DNA of 64,000 nucleotides from CF-46 sp963760735 (GCA_963760735.1 CAVXEB010000001.1:248001-312000), one strand, 5' to 3'; shown: positions 42,706-51,988, counted from the first letter of the stretch. Notes: generated from the letters alone by a model not told the origin. Translations and numbers: made by a program.

Positions 42706-43944
42706 ATGTCGGGCATGACCCAGCATCGACGCACCGGAAGCAACGGCTCTGCCCGACCGGCCTGGCGCGACGATCGCGTCTGGCAGGCCGGGTTCCTCGT
42801 CGGCTCGGCGCTCGGCGCCGCGGCCACGGTGCTCGGACGACGCGCCGAGCGGGCGGCGCGCCAGGGGCTCGTCGACTGGCCCGCCGCGGAGCGGGTCGCA
42901 GTCGCCCGTCTTCGGGCGACACCGGGGACCCTGACTCCGTCCGAGCTCCGCGCCACCGAGCCGCTCTACGGCGAGGCGATGGAGCGGATCGTGCCTCGCC
43001 TGTCCGAGGCGCTCGGGGCCGAGCTGCCGGGCGTGGTCGAGCGATCGGCGGTCGTCGACCGGGCGGGCTGGGTCCACGCCAACATCGCGACGTTCGCCCA
43101 GCTCATCGGTCAGCTCGAGACGGAGCTCCTCGACCAGGTGATGCCCGCCGGTGGCGGGCTCGCGAAGGCGACGATGGCCCTCGCCAACCGCTGGGTGACG
43201 ACCCGCCAGCTCGGCTTCCTGCTGGGGTTCATGGGCTCGAAGGTCCTCGGCCAGTACGACCTCGCCCTCCTCACTGCGGAGGCGACGCCGGGCAAGCTGC
43301 TGTTCGTCGAGGAGAACATCCGCCAGACCGCGAAGGTGCTCGACGTGCCCCTCGAGCCGTTCCGCACGTGGATCGCCCTCCACGAGACGACCCACGCGTT
43401 CGAGTTCGAGGCTCACCCGTGGCTCCGGCCGTACCTCGCGGAGCGTCTCGAGCGCCAGCTCCGGCTCTTCGGCCGCGAGGCGAGCGGGCTCGGCCGCGAG
43501 GCGCTGCGGAGCCTCGGTCGCGCGATCCGGGGCGACAGCGACGGTTCCGAGCACTGGCTCGAGCGACTGATGACCGAGGAGCAGCGGATCCTGTTCCGCG
43601 AGACGCAGGCCGTGATGAGCCTGCTCGAGGGGTTCAGCGACTACGTGATGGACGAGGTCGGGCGCGATCTCGTGCCCGGCGTCGAGCGGATCAGCGCGAA
43701 GTTCCACGAACGGCGCCAGGCAAAGAAGACGCCGTTCGAGCGCGCGATCATGCGGCTCACCGGCATGGACGTGAAGATGGAGCAATACCGGAAGGGCGAG
43801 CAGTTCGTCTCGGCGATCGCGGCGGCCGGCGGCCCGCCCGCGCTGAACCTCCTGTGGTCCGGACCGGAGGCCCTGCCGCAGCACGGCGAGATCGACGACC
43901 CCTCGGCGTGGTTGCGACGGATGGGGGCCGCGGCGAGCGCGTGA
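42706..43944 (+). CDS. Zinc-dependent metalloprotease of the DUF2342/zincin type
   Basis: A 412-residue protein with an HETTH zinc motif (WIALHETTHAFEFEAHPWL, about residues 222-240) and a downstream Glu/Asp-rich helix FSDYVMDEVG. This fits the putative hydrolase family (DUF2342) found in Actinobacteria and relatives and often listed as F420-biosynthesis-associated. The role is unknown. There is no signal peptide. ATG at 42706 is used; a second ATG three codons later is possible, and neither has a clear ribosome site. Confidence 0.8.
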   Translation: MSGMTQHRRTGSNGSARPAWRDDRVWQAGFLVGSALGAAATVLGRRAERAARQGLVDWPAAERVAVARLRATPGTLTPSELRATEPLYGEAMERIVPRLSEALGAELPGVVERSAVVDRAGWVHANIATFAQLIGQLETELLDQVMPAGGGLAKATMALANRWVTTRQLGFLLGFMGSKVLGQYDLALLTAEATPGKLLFVEENIRQTAKVLDVPLEPFRTWIALHETTHAFEFEAHPWLRPYLAERLERQLRLFGREASGLGREALRSLGRAIRGDSDGSEHWLERLMTEEQRILFRETQAVMSLLEGFSDYVMDEVGRDLVPGVERISAKFHERRQAKKTPFERAIMRLTGMDVKMEQYRKGEQFVSAIAAAGGPPALNLLWSGPEALPQHGEIDDPSAWLRRMGAAASA

Positions 43945-45008
43945 CGGCTGACGAGCTCCGCCGGACGGCCGGGCCCGGCTCCGGTCCCGGCGGCGCCCCG
44001 ACCGCGATCGCGCTGTCGCCGATCCTGTCGGCCCGGTATCGCGCCCAGGACCTCGAGCGGATCCGCGCGGCCGCGCCCGGCGCCAGGATCGTGACGCTCT
44101 CGCGCGAGGGGCTGACCGACGAGCCCGTCGATGACGTCGAGGTCCTCCTCCGGGGCTGGCTGTCCTCCGACGCGTTCGACCGGCTGGTCGCCCGTGCGCC
44201 GCGGCTCACCTGGGTCCACTCCGCGTCGGCCGGCGTCGAGCGGGCCCTGACGCCCGCCGCGCGGGAGCGCGGGCTCGTGATCACGAACGCGCGCGGGGTG
44301 TTCTCGCGGCCGATCGCCGAGTACGTCCTGATGATGATCCTCGCGGTGAGCCGCCGGCTGCCGGGCCTCCTCGAGCTCCAGCGGGAGCGGACGTGGCAGC
44401 CGCTCGAGGGCGTGGAGCTCCGCGACGTCACGGTCGGGATCGTGGGGCTCGGCTCGATCGGCCGGGCGGTCGGCGCCCTGGCCACCGCCTTCGGCTGCCG
44501 GGTGGTGGCCGTCCGGCGACGGGCGGGCGAGGGATCGGCGGCAACCGCGGTGGACGAGGAGTCGCGCTCGTTCGGCGAGGTGATGCTGGACCGCGTGGGT
44601 GGCCCCGAGCAGCTGCCGGAGCTGCTCGCCGAGTCGGACTTCGTCGTCCTGGCGGCGCCGCTGACCGCGGAGACCCAGAACATGATCGACGCGACGGCCC
44701 TCGCCGCGATGAAGCCCGGTGCCTGGCTGATCAACGTCGCGCGCGGCGCCCTCGTCGACGACCGGGCGCTCCTGAACGCCCTTCGCGACGGGCAGATCGG
44801 CGGAGCCGTGCTCGACGCCTTCCGCGACGAACCGCTACCGCCCACATCGCCGTTCTACGACCTGCCGAACGTGATCGTCACGCCCCACACGTCGTGGTCG
44901 AGCGGCCGCGTCCTCGACCGGAGTGTCGAGCTCTTCTCCGACAACCTCCGGCGGTTCGCACGCGGGGAGCCGCTCCTCAACGTCGTGGACCCGGCCGCCG
45001 GGTACTGA
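43941..45008 (+). CDS. D-isomer-specific 2-hydroxyacid dehydrogenase
   Basis: A 355-residue NAD(P)-dependent dehydrogenase: the Rossmann motif is VGIVGLGSIGRAV, the catalytic Arg is in NVARGALVDD, the Glu in DEPLPPTSP and the His in TPHTSW. An insertion of about 30 residues follows the nucleotide-binding strand (around VDEESRSFGEVMLDRVGG), as in phosphoglycerate dehydrogenase-like and glyoxylate/hydroxypyruvate reductase-like members. The substrate is unknown. The GTG start overlaps the metalloprotease stop (GTGA). Confidence 0.85.
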   Translation: MTADELRRTAGPGSGPGGAPTAIALSPILSARYRAQDLERIRAAAPGARIVTLSREGLTDEPVDDVEVLLRGWLSSDAFDRLVARAPRLTWVHSASAGVERALTPAARERGLVITNARGVFSRPIAEYVLMMILAVSRRLPGLLELQRERTWQPLEGVELRDVTVGIVGLGSIGRAVGALATAFGCRVVAVRRRAGEGSAATAVDEESRSFGEVMLDRVGGPEQLPELLAESDFVVLAAPLTAETQNMIDATALAAMKPGAWLINVARGALVDDRALLNALRDGQIGGAVLDAFRDEPLPPTSPFYDLPNVIVTPHTSWSSGRVLDRSVELFSDNLRRFARGEPLLNVVDPAAGY

Positions 45009-45030
45009 CCCGCGGTCGCCGGGCGGCCGG

Positions 45031-45036
45031 TAGGAT
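45031..45036 (+). promoter_or_regulatory. -10 box of ychF
   Basis: TAGGAT ends 6 bases before the ATG at 45043, suggesting a leaderless transcript. Confidence 0.4.
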
Positions 45037-45042
45037 CGCTCG

Positions 45043-46146
45043 ATGCAGATCGCGATCGTCGGGCTTGCCGGATCGGGCAAGACCACCGTCTTCAACACCC
45101 TGACCCGGGGCCACGCCGAGACGGGCGGGTTCGGCGGGATGGAGCTCCATGTCGGCGTCGTCAAGGTGCCCGACGAGCGGCTCGACCGGCTCGCCGAGAT
45201 CTTCAAGCCGAAGAAGGTGGTGCAGGCCGACGTCACGTACGTGGACCTGCCGGCGCCGCCGGCGTCGTCCGAGGGCCACGTCGGGACCGAGGACCTGCCC
45301 GCGGAGCATCTCGCGCGGCTGCGTGACTCCGACGCGCTGCTCCATGTCGTCCGCGCGTTCGAGGATCCGTCGAACCCGCATCCCGAAGGGTCCGTCGACC
45401 CGGCTCGCGACGTCGACCGGCTCGACACGGAGTTCCTCCTCGCCGACCTCGCGCTCGTCGACCGCCGGCTCGAGCGACTGAAGACGTCCGGTCGTCACGG
45501 CACGGCCGCCGAGCGCGAGTCGAACGAACGCGAGGAGGCCGTTCTCGTCCGCCTGAACGCCGCGCTCGAGACGGGCTCACCGATCCGCGACGTCGCCCTG
45601 GAGCCCGAGGAGGAGAAGGCGATCCGTGGCTTCCGGTTCCTGACCCAGAAGCCGGTCCTCGTCCTGATGAACGTCGGCGAGGGCGACATCGCGGCGGCCG
45701 GCGACCGAGTCGCCGCGCTGGCGGCGGCCTACCCGCACGAGCGGGCGATGGTCGATGCGCTCTCCGCCCGGATCGAGATGGAGCTCGGCGAGCTCGAGCC
45801 CGACGAGGCCGCGGTGTTCATGGAGGAGCTGGGGATCGCCGAATCCGGGCTCGACCGGGTGATCGCGCTGAGCTATCGGCTGCTCGGGCTCATCTCGTTC
45901 CTGACTGCGGGCCCCGACGAGGTCCGCGCCTGGCCGATCCGCGACGGGTCCAACGCGGTCGACGCGGCCGGGGCGATCCATACGGACCTCGCGAAGGGGT
46001 TCATCCGCGCGGAGACGATCGCCTACGACGACCTGCTCACGCTCGGGTCGATGGCCGAGGCGAAGAAGGCCGGCAAGCTCCGCTCGGAGGGCAAGACCTA
46101 CCAGGTCCGCGACGGCGACGTCGTCGAGATCCTGTTCAGCCGGTAG
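45043..46146 (+). CDS. ychF: YchF/OLA1-family ATPase
   Basis: A 367-residue Obg-related P-loop NTPase. The P-loop is GLAGSGKTT at residues 6-14, switch regions are near 70, and the usual NKxD is replaced by NVGE (VLVLMNVGE), as expected for YchF, which prefers ATP. A coiled-coil insertion (about 125-175) and a C-terminal TGS domain (ETIAYDDLLTLGSMAEAKKAG...) complete the architecture. It is a translation- and stress-associated factor. Confidence 0.92.
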   Translation: MQIAIVGLAGSGKTTVFNTLTRGHAETGGFGGMELHVGVVKVPDERLDRLAEIFKPKKVVQADVTYVDLPAPPASSEGHVGTEDLPAEHLARLRDSDALLHVVRAFEDPSNPHPEGSVDPARDVDRLDTEFLLADLALVDRRLERLKTSGRHGTAAERESNEREEAVLVRLNAALETGSPIRDVALEPEEEKAIRGFRFLTQKPVLVLMNVGEGDIAAAGDRVAALAAAYPHERAMVDALSARIEMELGELEPDEAAVFMEELGIAESGLDRVIALSYRLLGLISFLTAGPDEVRAWPIRDGSNAVDAAGAIHTDLAKGFIRAETIAYDDLLTLGSMAEAKKAGKLRSEGKTYQVRDGDVVEILFSR

Positions 46147-46282
46147 CGCTCAGGTCGACCGCCGCGATCCGGGTTGCGGATCGGAGTGCGTCCTGCCAAG
46201 CGCCGCCGATCGTCGAATCGCGACCCGTTGAGTGTAGCGGAACCCGGATCGATCCCAGGCGCGGTCCAGGGAGGCGCTCGCG

Positions 46283-46651
46283 CTAGTTCGGCCGGTTCGG
46301 ACCGCCCTCGGGGTCGAACTCCGCGACGACGGCCCGGAAGTCTGCCCCGCGCTCGTCATCGAGGTCGCCGTCGTCGGTGTCGATGTCGGCGAGGAAGTTC
46401 TCCTTCTCCTCGGTCGAGACGTTGACCGCGGCGGTCAGGCGCTCGTCGGAGATGAAGATGAAGCCGTGCTCCCGTTCCAGCTCGACGGCGATCGCCTCGA
46501 TCAGCGTATCGTCGTCGTAGGAGTCCTGGACACGCCGACGGATCGACTGGACCAGCTCGAAGAAGTCATCGGGATCGATCTCGTCATCGCGGGCCAGGAG
46601 GACGTCGGAGAAGATCTCGTCGTCGCCCTCGTGGAGTTCGTAGAAGTACAC
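46283..46651 (-). CDS. Small acidic protein of unknown function
   Basis: A 122-residue, strongly acidic soluble protein (VYFYELHEGDDEIFSDVLL at the start, several Asp-rich runs near the C-terminus). I do not recognise the family. The GTG at 46651 with GGAG upstream is preferred. A longer form from 46714 would place a GATACT -10-like hexamer (46694-46689) inside the coding sequence. It is divergent from the PfkB-type kinase gene. Confidence 0.6.
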   Translation of the reverse strand: MYFYELHEGDDEIFSDVLLARDDEIDPDDFFELVQSIRRRVQDSYDDDTLIEAIAVELEREHGFIFISDERLTAAVNVSTEEKENFLADIDTDDGDLDDERGADFRAVVAEFDPEGGPNRPN

Positions 46652-46728
46652 GCCGGCTCCGGTCGGGGAGGGATTGGGATGGACGGTCAGTATCGCACGC
46701 GGCCTCCAGACCACGACGCGGGCGATCG

Positions 46729-47718
46729 ATGACCGACGTCGTCGCGGCGCCGACCGTCGTCGTCGTCGGCTCCGCGGCGCGGGACCTCGCGGACGACGAT
46801 CCGCGCGGCTGGCGGCTCGGGGGCGGCGTGTCCTATTCGGCGCTGACGTCGGCGCGGCTCGGCCTTGCGACCGGCGCGGTCATCGGCGTCGACGACGAGG
46901 CGGCTTTCTCGACGGAGATCGACCTGCTCCGCGAGGCAGGCGTGGATGTCCGGCTCGTCCGCCTGGAGCACGGGCCGATCTTCGTGAACATCGAACGGCC
47001 CGAGGGCCGGCTCCAGCTGTGCGAGGAGCGATCCGACCCGGTCCCGGTCGAGGCCGTGCCCGATGCGTGGCGTGACGCCCCGGGCTGGATCCTCGCCCCG
47101 GTTGCCGCCGAGCTGCCGCCCGCCTGGTCCGACCTTCCGCCCGCCGGCGCGTTCGTCGCGCTCGGCTGGCAGGGCCTCCTCCGCAAGCTCGTGCCGGGCG
47201 AGCCGACCCACCACCTGGAGCCGCACGCGGACCCGATCGTGCTGCGGGCGGACCTCGTCGGGCTGTCCCGGGACGACGTCGAGCGGGGCACGACGCTGGC
47301 CGACCTCTACCGGATGGTCGGCCACGGCAACCTCCTGGCGGTGACGCACGGTGACCAGGGCGGGCTGATCGTCCACGGCACGCACCGCGACGCGGCTGGC
47401 GAGAGCGTCCTCGAGCTCCGCCATTATCCGTCGATCCGGAGCGCGAACCCGGTCGACCCGACCGGCGCCGGCGACGTGTTCCTCGCCGCCCTCGCATCCG
47501 CCCGGATCGAGCCGCGGCTCGTGGGCGGCCGGATCGCCCAGGGCCTGGACCTCCTGCTCGCCGCATCGGCGGCGTCGCTCGTCCTCGAGGGACCGGGCCT
47601 GCTCGGCGTTCCGACGCGGACGGCGGTCCGCCGCCGGATGGCCGAGGGCCTCCAGCGGGCTGCCGCGGCGCCGGGGCCGATGCGGCACGGGACCGGAGCG
47701 GTCGCGCCGGCCGAATGA
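46729..47718 (+). CDS. PfkB-family carbohydrate kinase
   Basis: A 329-residue ribokinase-family protein. The ATP/anion-hole motif with the catalytic Asp is VDPTGAGDVFLAAL (about residues 243-256), and the N-terminal substrate motif is LGGGVSYSALTSARLG. It ends 12 bases from the converging LacI gene at the edge of the inositol locus. It lacks the GGSPANIA-type motif usual for IolC (5-dehydro-2-deoxygluconokinase), so I do not assign iolC, but it is the only kinase near the locus and could act in it. Confidence 0.78.
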   Translation: MTDVVAAPTVVVVGSAARDLADDDPRGWRLGGGVSYSALTSARLGLATGAVIGVDDEAAFSTEIDLLREAGVDVRLVRLEHGPIFVNIERPEGRLQLCEERSDPVPVEAVPDAWRDAPGWILAPVAAELPPAWSDLPPAGAFVALGWQGLLRKLVPGEPTHHLEPHADPIVLRADLVGLSRDDVERGTTLADLYRMVGHGNLLAVTHGDQGGLIVHGTHRDAAGESVLELRHYPSIRSANPVDPTGAGDVFLAALASARIEPRLVGGRIAQGLDLLLAASAASLVLEGPGLLGVPTRTAVRRRMAEGLQRAAAAPGPMRHGTGAVAPAE

Positions 47719-47730
47719 CCGGTGCCGGCC

Positions 47731-48813
47731 TCAGTCTCGAGTCGTCGGCGGTGCAGCGGCAGTCGAGCCGCGAAGCTCCAGGTGGACGGGCAGGACAAGT
47801 CGCGGGGCTGTGGAGGGCGACGACGCGCCGGCGCCTCCCCCCGAGTCGGCGCCACCCGCCGCCAGCCGGTCGGTGAGCGTGGCGACGGCCCAGCGACCCA
47901 TCTCGGCGGTCTCCTGCCGGATCGTCGTGAGGGCGGGCTCGGCGTAGGCGGCGAACGCCACGTCGTCGAAGCCGACGATGCTGATGTCGTGGGGCACGCC
48001 CAGGCCGCGACCGCGGATCGCGCGGAGGGCGCCGATCGCCATGAGGTCGTTGTAGGCGACGATGGCCGTCGGGCGACCGGACGAGGCGACGCCCTCGTCG
48101 CCTCCGGCGAGGATCGCGGCCATCGCCGACTCGCCGCCGGCGACGGTCGGCGCGCCGGTCCCGATGACGAGGCCGGGGCCATCCGGGTCGATCCCGGCCA
48201 CTTCGAGCACGTCGCGGACGCCGGCCAGCCGCTCTGGCGCGTCGAGGTTCCGGGGCGGCGGCATCAGGTAGCCGAACCCGCGGTGCCCGAGCTCGAGCAG
48301 GTGGCGAGCGGCGATCCGCCCGCCGTCGCGGTTGTCCGACACGACCGAGGGAAGGTCCACGTTCGGCGCGGTGGTGTTGACGAGGACGACGGGCAGCGGC
48401 GCGCTCGCGAGCCACTCCCGCTGTCGCGTCCCGATCGTGCTCGCCGCCACGATCATCCCGTCGACCCGGCGCTCGACGAGGATGTCGAGGTACGACGCCT
48501 CGCGCTCCGGGTCCTCGTCGGCGTTGCAGAGGAGGATCGCGTAGCCCTCGGCGTTGGCGGCGTCCTCGACGGCCCGGACGAGCTGCGGGAAGTACGGGTT
48601 CTCGATGTCGGTGACGATCAGACCGAAGGTCAACGTCGCCCGGCGTTTCAGCGACCGGGCGACGAGGGACGGCCGGAACTCGAGCGCCCGGGCCGCGTCG
48701 AGGACGCGCTCCCTGGTCTCCGGCCGGGCCCGTCCGACGCCGGACAGGACCCGGCTGACCGTCGCCGTCGACACGCCGGCGCGGCGTGCGACGTCGGCGA
48801 TCGTCGTCGCCAT
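47731..48813 (-). CDS. LacI-family transcriptional regulator
   Basis: A 360-residue repressor. The N-terminal helix-turn-helix (TIADVARRAGVSTATVSRVL, residues 4-23) and hinge helix (PSLVARSLKRR) are followed by a periplasmic-binding-protein-like effector domain. The last 25 residues are Ser/Ala-rich. It is the last gene of the binding protein-permease-ATPase run and probably controls the inositol locus through the operator at 55939-55952. The effector (inositol or a breakdown product) is inferred. Confidence 0.9.
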   Translation of the reverse strand: MATTIADVARRAGVSTATVSRVLSGVGRARPETRERVLDAARALEFRPSLVARSLKRRATLTFGLIVTDIENPYFPQLVRAVEDAANAEGYAILLCNADEDPEREASYLDILVERRVDGMIVAASTIGTRQREWLASAPLPVVLVNTTAPNVDLPSVVSDNRDGGRIAARHLLELGHRGFGYLMPPPRNLDAPERLAGVRDVLEVAGIDPDGPGLVIGTGAPTVAGGESAMAAILAGGDEGVASSGRPTAIVAYNDLMAIGALRAIRGRGLGVPHDISIVGFDDVAFAAYAEPALTTIRQETAEMGRWAVATLTDRLAAGGADSGGGAGASSPSTAPRLVLPVHLELRGSTAAAPPTTRD

Positions 48814-48820
48814 CGGTCGC

Positions 48821-49753
48821 TCAGGCGTCCGTGCTCGCGTCGACGATCGGGACGGCGTCCGGGTCCGTCCCGATCGGAACGGCGGGGACGTCCTCCCCGG
48901 CGGCCTCCCGCCGGGCGAGCATCTCCAGGTCGGCCTGGAGCTCCTCGAGCTCGGAGCCGCCGCCCATCATGGCGTGGAGCTGCTCCGCGTTGAGCTCGCC
49001 CCGGCGATACGTCCCACCCGAGCGTCCGCGGGTGAGGATCGTGAACGAGTCGCCGATCGGCAGCGCGTGCTGGACGTTGTGGGTGATGAACACCACCCCG
49101 AGGCCCTTGTTCCGAGCGGCGATCGCATGCCGAAGGACGATCGCGGACTCCTTGACGCCGAGCGCGGACGTCGGCTCGTCGAGGATCAGGACCTTCGCTC
49201 CGAAGTACTCCGCCCGGGCGATCGCCAGCGTCTGGCGCTCGCCGCCGGACAGCGTTCCGACGAGCTGCTCCGTATCGCGGACGTCGATCCCGATGTTGTG
49301 CATCTCCTCCTTGGCGATCGTGGCCGCCTTGTCGGCGTCGAACTGGCGGAACGGGCCCCAGCCTCGCGTCGGCTCGTTGCCGAGGAAGAAGTTCCGGCTG
49401 ATGCTCATCAGCGGCATGACCGACAGGTCCTGGTAGACCGTCGCGATCCCGGCGTTCAGGGCATCGCGCGGCGAGCTGAAGACCACCGGCTCGCCGTCGA
49501 TCGCGAGCGTCCCGGTATCGGGCGGATGGACGCCGGAGAGCGTCTTGATCAGCGTCGACTTGCCCGCGCCGTTGTCGCCGAGCAGGCAGGTGATCTGGCC
49601 CGCCCGGACCTCGATCGAGACGCCCTCGAGCGCGACGACCGCGCCGAAGTACTTCGAGATGTCGCGCGCCTCGAGCAGCGGCGGTCGGGCGGCAGAGCCG
49701 GATGCCGCGGCGGGCGTCGGGGTGGCGGCCGGGGCCGTCGGGTTCAGCGTCAT
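48821..49753 (-). CDS. Sugar ABC transporter ATP-binding protein (single-domain, FrcA-like)
   Basis: A 310-residue ABC ATPase: Walker A LLGDNGAGKSTL, signature LSGGERQ, Walker B LILDEPTSALG and H-loop VVFITHN. It has one nucleotide-binding domain, about half the length of RbsA-type ATPases, so it must work as a homodimer. The ATG at 49753 has GGAGG six bases upstream. It is part of the importer with the permease and the binding protein, predicted to take up inositol. Confidence 0.9.
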   Translation of the reverse strand: MTLNPTAPAATPTPAAASGSAARPPLLEARDISKYFGAVVALEGVSIEVRAGQITCLLGDNGAGKSTLIKTLSGVHPPDTGTLAIDGEPVVFSSPRDALNAGIATVYQDLSVMPLMSISRNFFLGNEPTRGWGPFRQFDADKAATIAKEEMHNIGIDVRDTEQLVGTLSGGERQTLAIARAEYFGAKVLILDEPTSALGVKESAIVLRHAIAARNKGLGVVFITHNVQHALPIGDSFTILTRGRSGGTYRRGELNAEQLHAMMGGGSELEELQADLEMLARREAAGEDVPAVPIGTDPDAVPIVDASTDA

Positions 49754-49765
49754 CACTGGCCTCCG

Positions 49766-50845
49766 CTACCGCAGGCCGGCGAACCGGCGCCGGATCCAGT
49801 TGTTGAGGACGACCGCCGTGAGGAGCAGGGTGCCCGTGGCGATCTTGTTCCAGTCGGCGTTGATGTTGGCGAAGACGATGCCGATCTGGGCCATCCCGAG
49901 GGCGAGCGCCCCGAGGGCCGTCCCGATCACGGACCCGTAACCGCCGGTCAGGAGGCAGCCGCCGATGACGGCGGTGGTGATCGCGGTCAGCTCGAGGCCG
50001 CCGCCGCGGAGGATGTCCGCGGAGCTGAACCGCATCGACTGGATCGCCGCAAGGATCGAGGCCGACAGGGCGGTGAGGGCGAAGAGCGAGATCTTCACCC
50101 GCGCGACCGGGACGCCGAGGTTGCGGGCGGCCGCCGGCGAGCCGCCGACGCCGGCGATCCAGTTGCCGTACTTGCGCCGGCCCAGGATGTAGGTCCCGAT
50201 CAGGGCGATGACGATCCAGAACACGATCGAGGCCTGGAAGTCGACGGTCTGACCGTCGATGACGAACGACAGCTTCCACTTGAAGACGGCGGCGAGGGGG
50301 TCCGCGGCGATCAGGGCCGGATCGATCGGGATGTAGGTGATGTTGGTGACGATCGAGGTCAGCACGGACGACAGCCCGGCGATGATGAACAGGGTCGCCA
50401 GCGTGACGATGAACGACGGCAGTCCGGTCCGCACGACGATGATGCCGTTGATCACGCCGAGACCGGTGGCAGCGGCCATCGCGACGATGATCGCGAGCCA
50501 GATCGGCAGGCCCCAGATCGTCGTCCCGATCCCGATCAGGATCCCGGCGAAGCCGACGATCGAGCCGACCGACAGGTCGAACTCGCCGGCGATCATCAGG
50601 AGCGCGACGGCCGTGCCGACGACGCCGGCCTGCGCCGCGACGTCGAGATAGCCGAGCGTGCCCTGGATGCTGTAGAACGCGCTGGTCCCGCGCAGGATCG
50701 AAAGGACGAAGAAGACCAGCCAGACGAACACGACGATGACGAGGGCACCCGCCGCCGGCCGGGCGAGGAGCCGTTGCGCGAGCGAGACCCGGCGCAGTCG
50801 CGTTGGGGCCGGCGCCGGGCCGGCGTCGGCGGTGGGCATCGCCAT
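49766..50845 (-). CDS. Sugar ABC transporter permease (RbsC/inositol type)
   Basis: A 359-residue inner-membrane permease of the RbsC/XylH/branched-chain fold with about nine to ten hydrophobic helices. The conserved loop GEFDLSVGSIVGFAGI and the later GGCLLTGGYGSVIGT are typical. The ATG at 50845 follows CCGGAGG. It pairs with the downstream ATPase and upstream binding protein. Confidence 0.9.
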   Translation of the reverse strand: MAMPTADAGPAPAPTRLRRVSLAQRLLARPAAGALVIVVFVWLVFFVLSILRGTSAFYSIQGTLGYLDVAAQAGVVGTAVALLMIAGEFDLSVGSIVGFAGILIGIGTTIWGLPIWLAIIVAMAAATGLGVINGIIVVRTGLPSFIVTLATLFIIAGLSSVLTSIVTNITYIPIDPALIAADPLAAVFKWKLSFVIDGQTVDFQASIVFWIVIALIGTYILGRRKYGNWIAGVGGSPAAARNLGVPVARVKISLFALTALSASILAAIQSMRFSSADILRGGGLELTAITTAVIGGCLLTGGYGSVIGTALGALALGMAQIGIVFANINADWNKIATGTLLLTAVVLNNWIRRRFAGLR

Positions 50846-50863
50846 CGAAGCCTCCGGAGTGGT

Positions 50864-50891
50864 GGAGGGGCCGGGCGAGCCCGACCCCTCC
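50864..50891 (-). terminator. GC-rich hairpin between binding-protein and permease genes (distal)
   Basis: GGAGGGG-CGGGC arms pair with GCCCG-CCCCTCC across a tiny loop, with one mismatch. No T-tract follows. Together with the next hairpin it probably stabilises the upstream binding-protein mRNA or partly stops transcription. Confidence 0.45.
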
Positions 50892-50893
50892 GG

Positions 50894-50917
50894 ACGGCGT
50901 CGGTCAGCCGACGCCGT
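50894..50917 (-). terminator. Perfect 10-bp hairpin just after the binding-protein stop
   Basis: ACGGCGTCGG pairs with CCGACGCCGT around a 4-base loop, 9 bases past the binding-protein stop codon. There is no T-tract. It is placed as expected for differential expression of binding protein over permease. Confidence 0.5.
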
Positions 50918-50926
50918 GAGGTCGGG

Positions 50927-51940
50927 TCAGCGCAGGCCCTTCGCCGCGAGGGCGATGACGTTGGCCGCGTTGTCCTTCGTGACGAAGCCCGGTCCGGTCA
51001 TGATCAGGCCGGTCCCGTCGCCCGTCGGCAGGTTCCCCGTCTCCGCGTAGTTCGTGAGGATCACGATCGGCAGATACCCCTGGAGGAACTGCTGCTGGTC
51101 GATGGCGAAGTCCATCTTGCCGTCCTTGATCGCCGTCAGGACGTCGGCGCTCAGGTCGAAGGTCGCAAGATGGATCGGCTTGCCGGACGCCGCGACGGCG
51201 TCGAGCGCCGGCTTCGCGACGGACGGGCCCAGGGTCAGCACGCCGTCGATCGTCGGGTCGGCCTGGAGGGCCGCCGCGATGGTCGCCTGCATGCCGGCCG
51301 GATCGGAGATCTTGCCGGTCAGGACCTTGCCCTGGCTCGGGTCGGTCAGGCCGAGGCCCTGGAAGAACCCGTTGCAGCGGAGGGTCAGCGCCTGGTTGCC
51401 GACCTCCTGGTTGAAGCAGACGGCGTTCTTCACGCCGGCTGCCTTGAACCGTGCGCCGGCGCCGATGCCGGCCTGCAGCTCCGTCTGGCCGACGTGGGCC
51501 AGGATCCCGAGGTCCTTGAAGACGTCGGAGCCGGAGTTCATCGACACGACCGGGATCCCGGCGTCGACGGCCTTCTTGATCGACGGGCTGAGCGCCTCGG
51601 CGTTCGGGATCGAGACGACGATGCCGGTCGGCTTCTTCGCGACGGCCGCGTCGATCAGGGCCGACATGCCGGGCATGTCGCTCTCGGCGCCGGGCGCGCT
51701 GTAGTTGGCGGTGACGCCCATGTCGGCGGCACCCGCCTTGACGCCGTTCCGGACGACGCCCCAGAACCCGTCCTGGGCCTGGCCGTGGGTCACGACCTCG
51801 ATCTTGATGTCGCCGCGCTTGACGAGGGCGCCGTCGGGTCCCTTCGCCGTCCCGCCGCCCGATGGCGACGCCGTGGCGTTGCAGGCCGAGAGGACGATCG
51901 CGAAGCCCGCGACGAGCCCAAGCACCTTGCGTGTGTCCAT
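50927..51940 (-). CDS. Sugar (probably inositol) ABC transporter substrate-binding lipoprotein
   Basis: A 337-residue periplasmic-binding-protein family member of the ribose/inositol class. Its signal peptide ends in a lipobox-like VLSACNA (Cys20). The mature fold shows alternating motifs such as KKPTGIVVSIPNAEAL and IDGVLTLGPS. GGAGGAGA precedes the ATG at 51940. Lying next to iolG-iolE-iolD, it is expected to bind myo-inositol. Confidence 0.88.
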   Translation of the reverse strand: MDTRKVLGLVAGFAIVLSACNATASPSGGGTAKGPDGALVKRGDIKIEVVTHGQAQDGFWGVVRNGVKAGAADMGVTANYSAPGAESDMPGMSALIDAAVAKKPTGIVVSIPNAEALSPSIKKAVDAGIPVVSMNSGSDVFKDLGILAHVGQTELQAGIGAGARFKAAGVKNAVCFNQEVGNQALTLRCNGFFQGLGLTDPSQGKVLTGKISDPAGMQATIAAALQADPTIDGVLTLGPSVAKPALDAVAASGKPIHLATFDLSADVLTAIKDGKMDFAIDQQQFLQGYLPIVILTNYAETGNLPTGDGTGLIMTGPGFVTKDNAANVIALAAKGLR

Positions 51941-51974
51941 GCGGTTGTCTCCTCCATGGAGCTGACTGGGTGGG

Positions 51975-51988
51975 CGACCGATCGGTCG
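51975..51988. promoter_or_regulatory. Perfect 14-bp palindrome upstream of the binding-protein gene
   Basis: CGACCGATCGGTCG is fully self-complementary and is followed by the partial copy GCGACCGATGTCGG. It lies about 35 bases before the start of the binding-protein gene and may be a regulator site distinct from the LacI site at 55939. GC-rich short palindromes also occur by chance in this genome. Confidence 0.3.
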
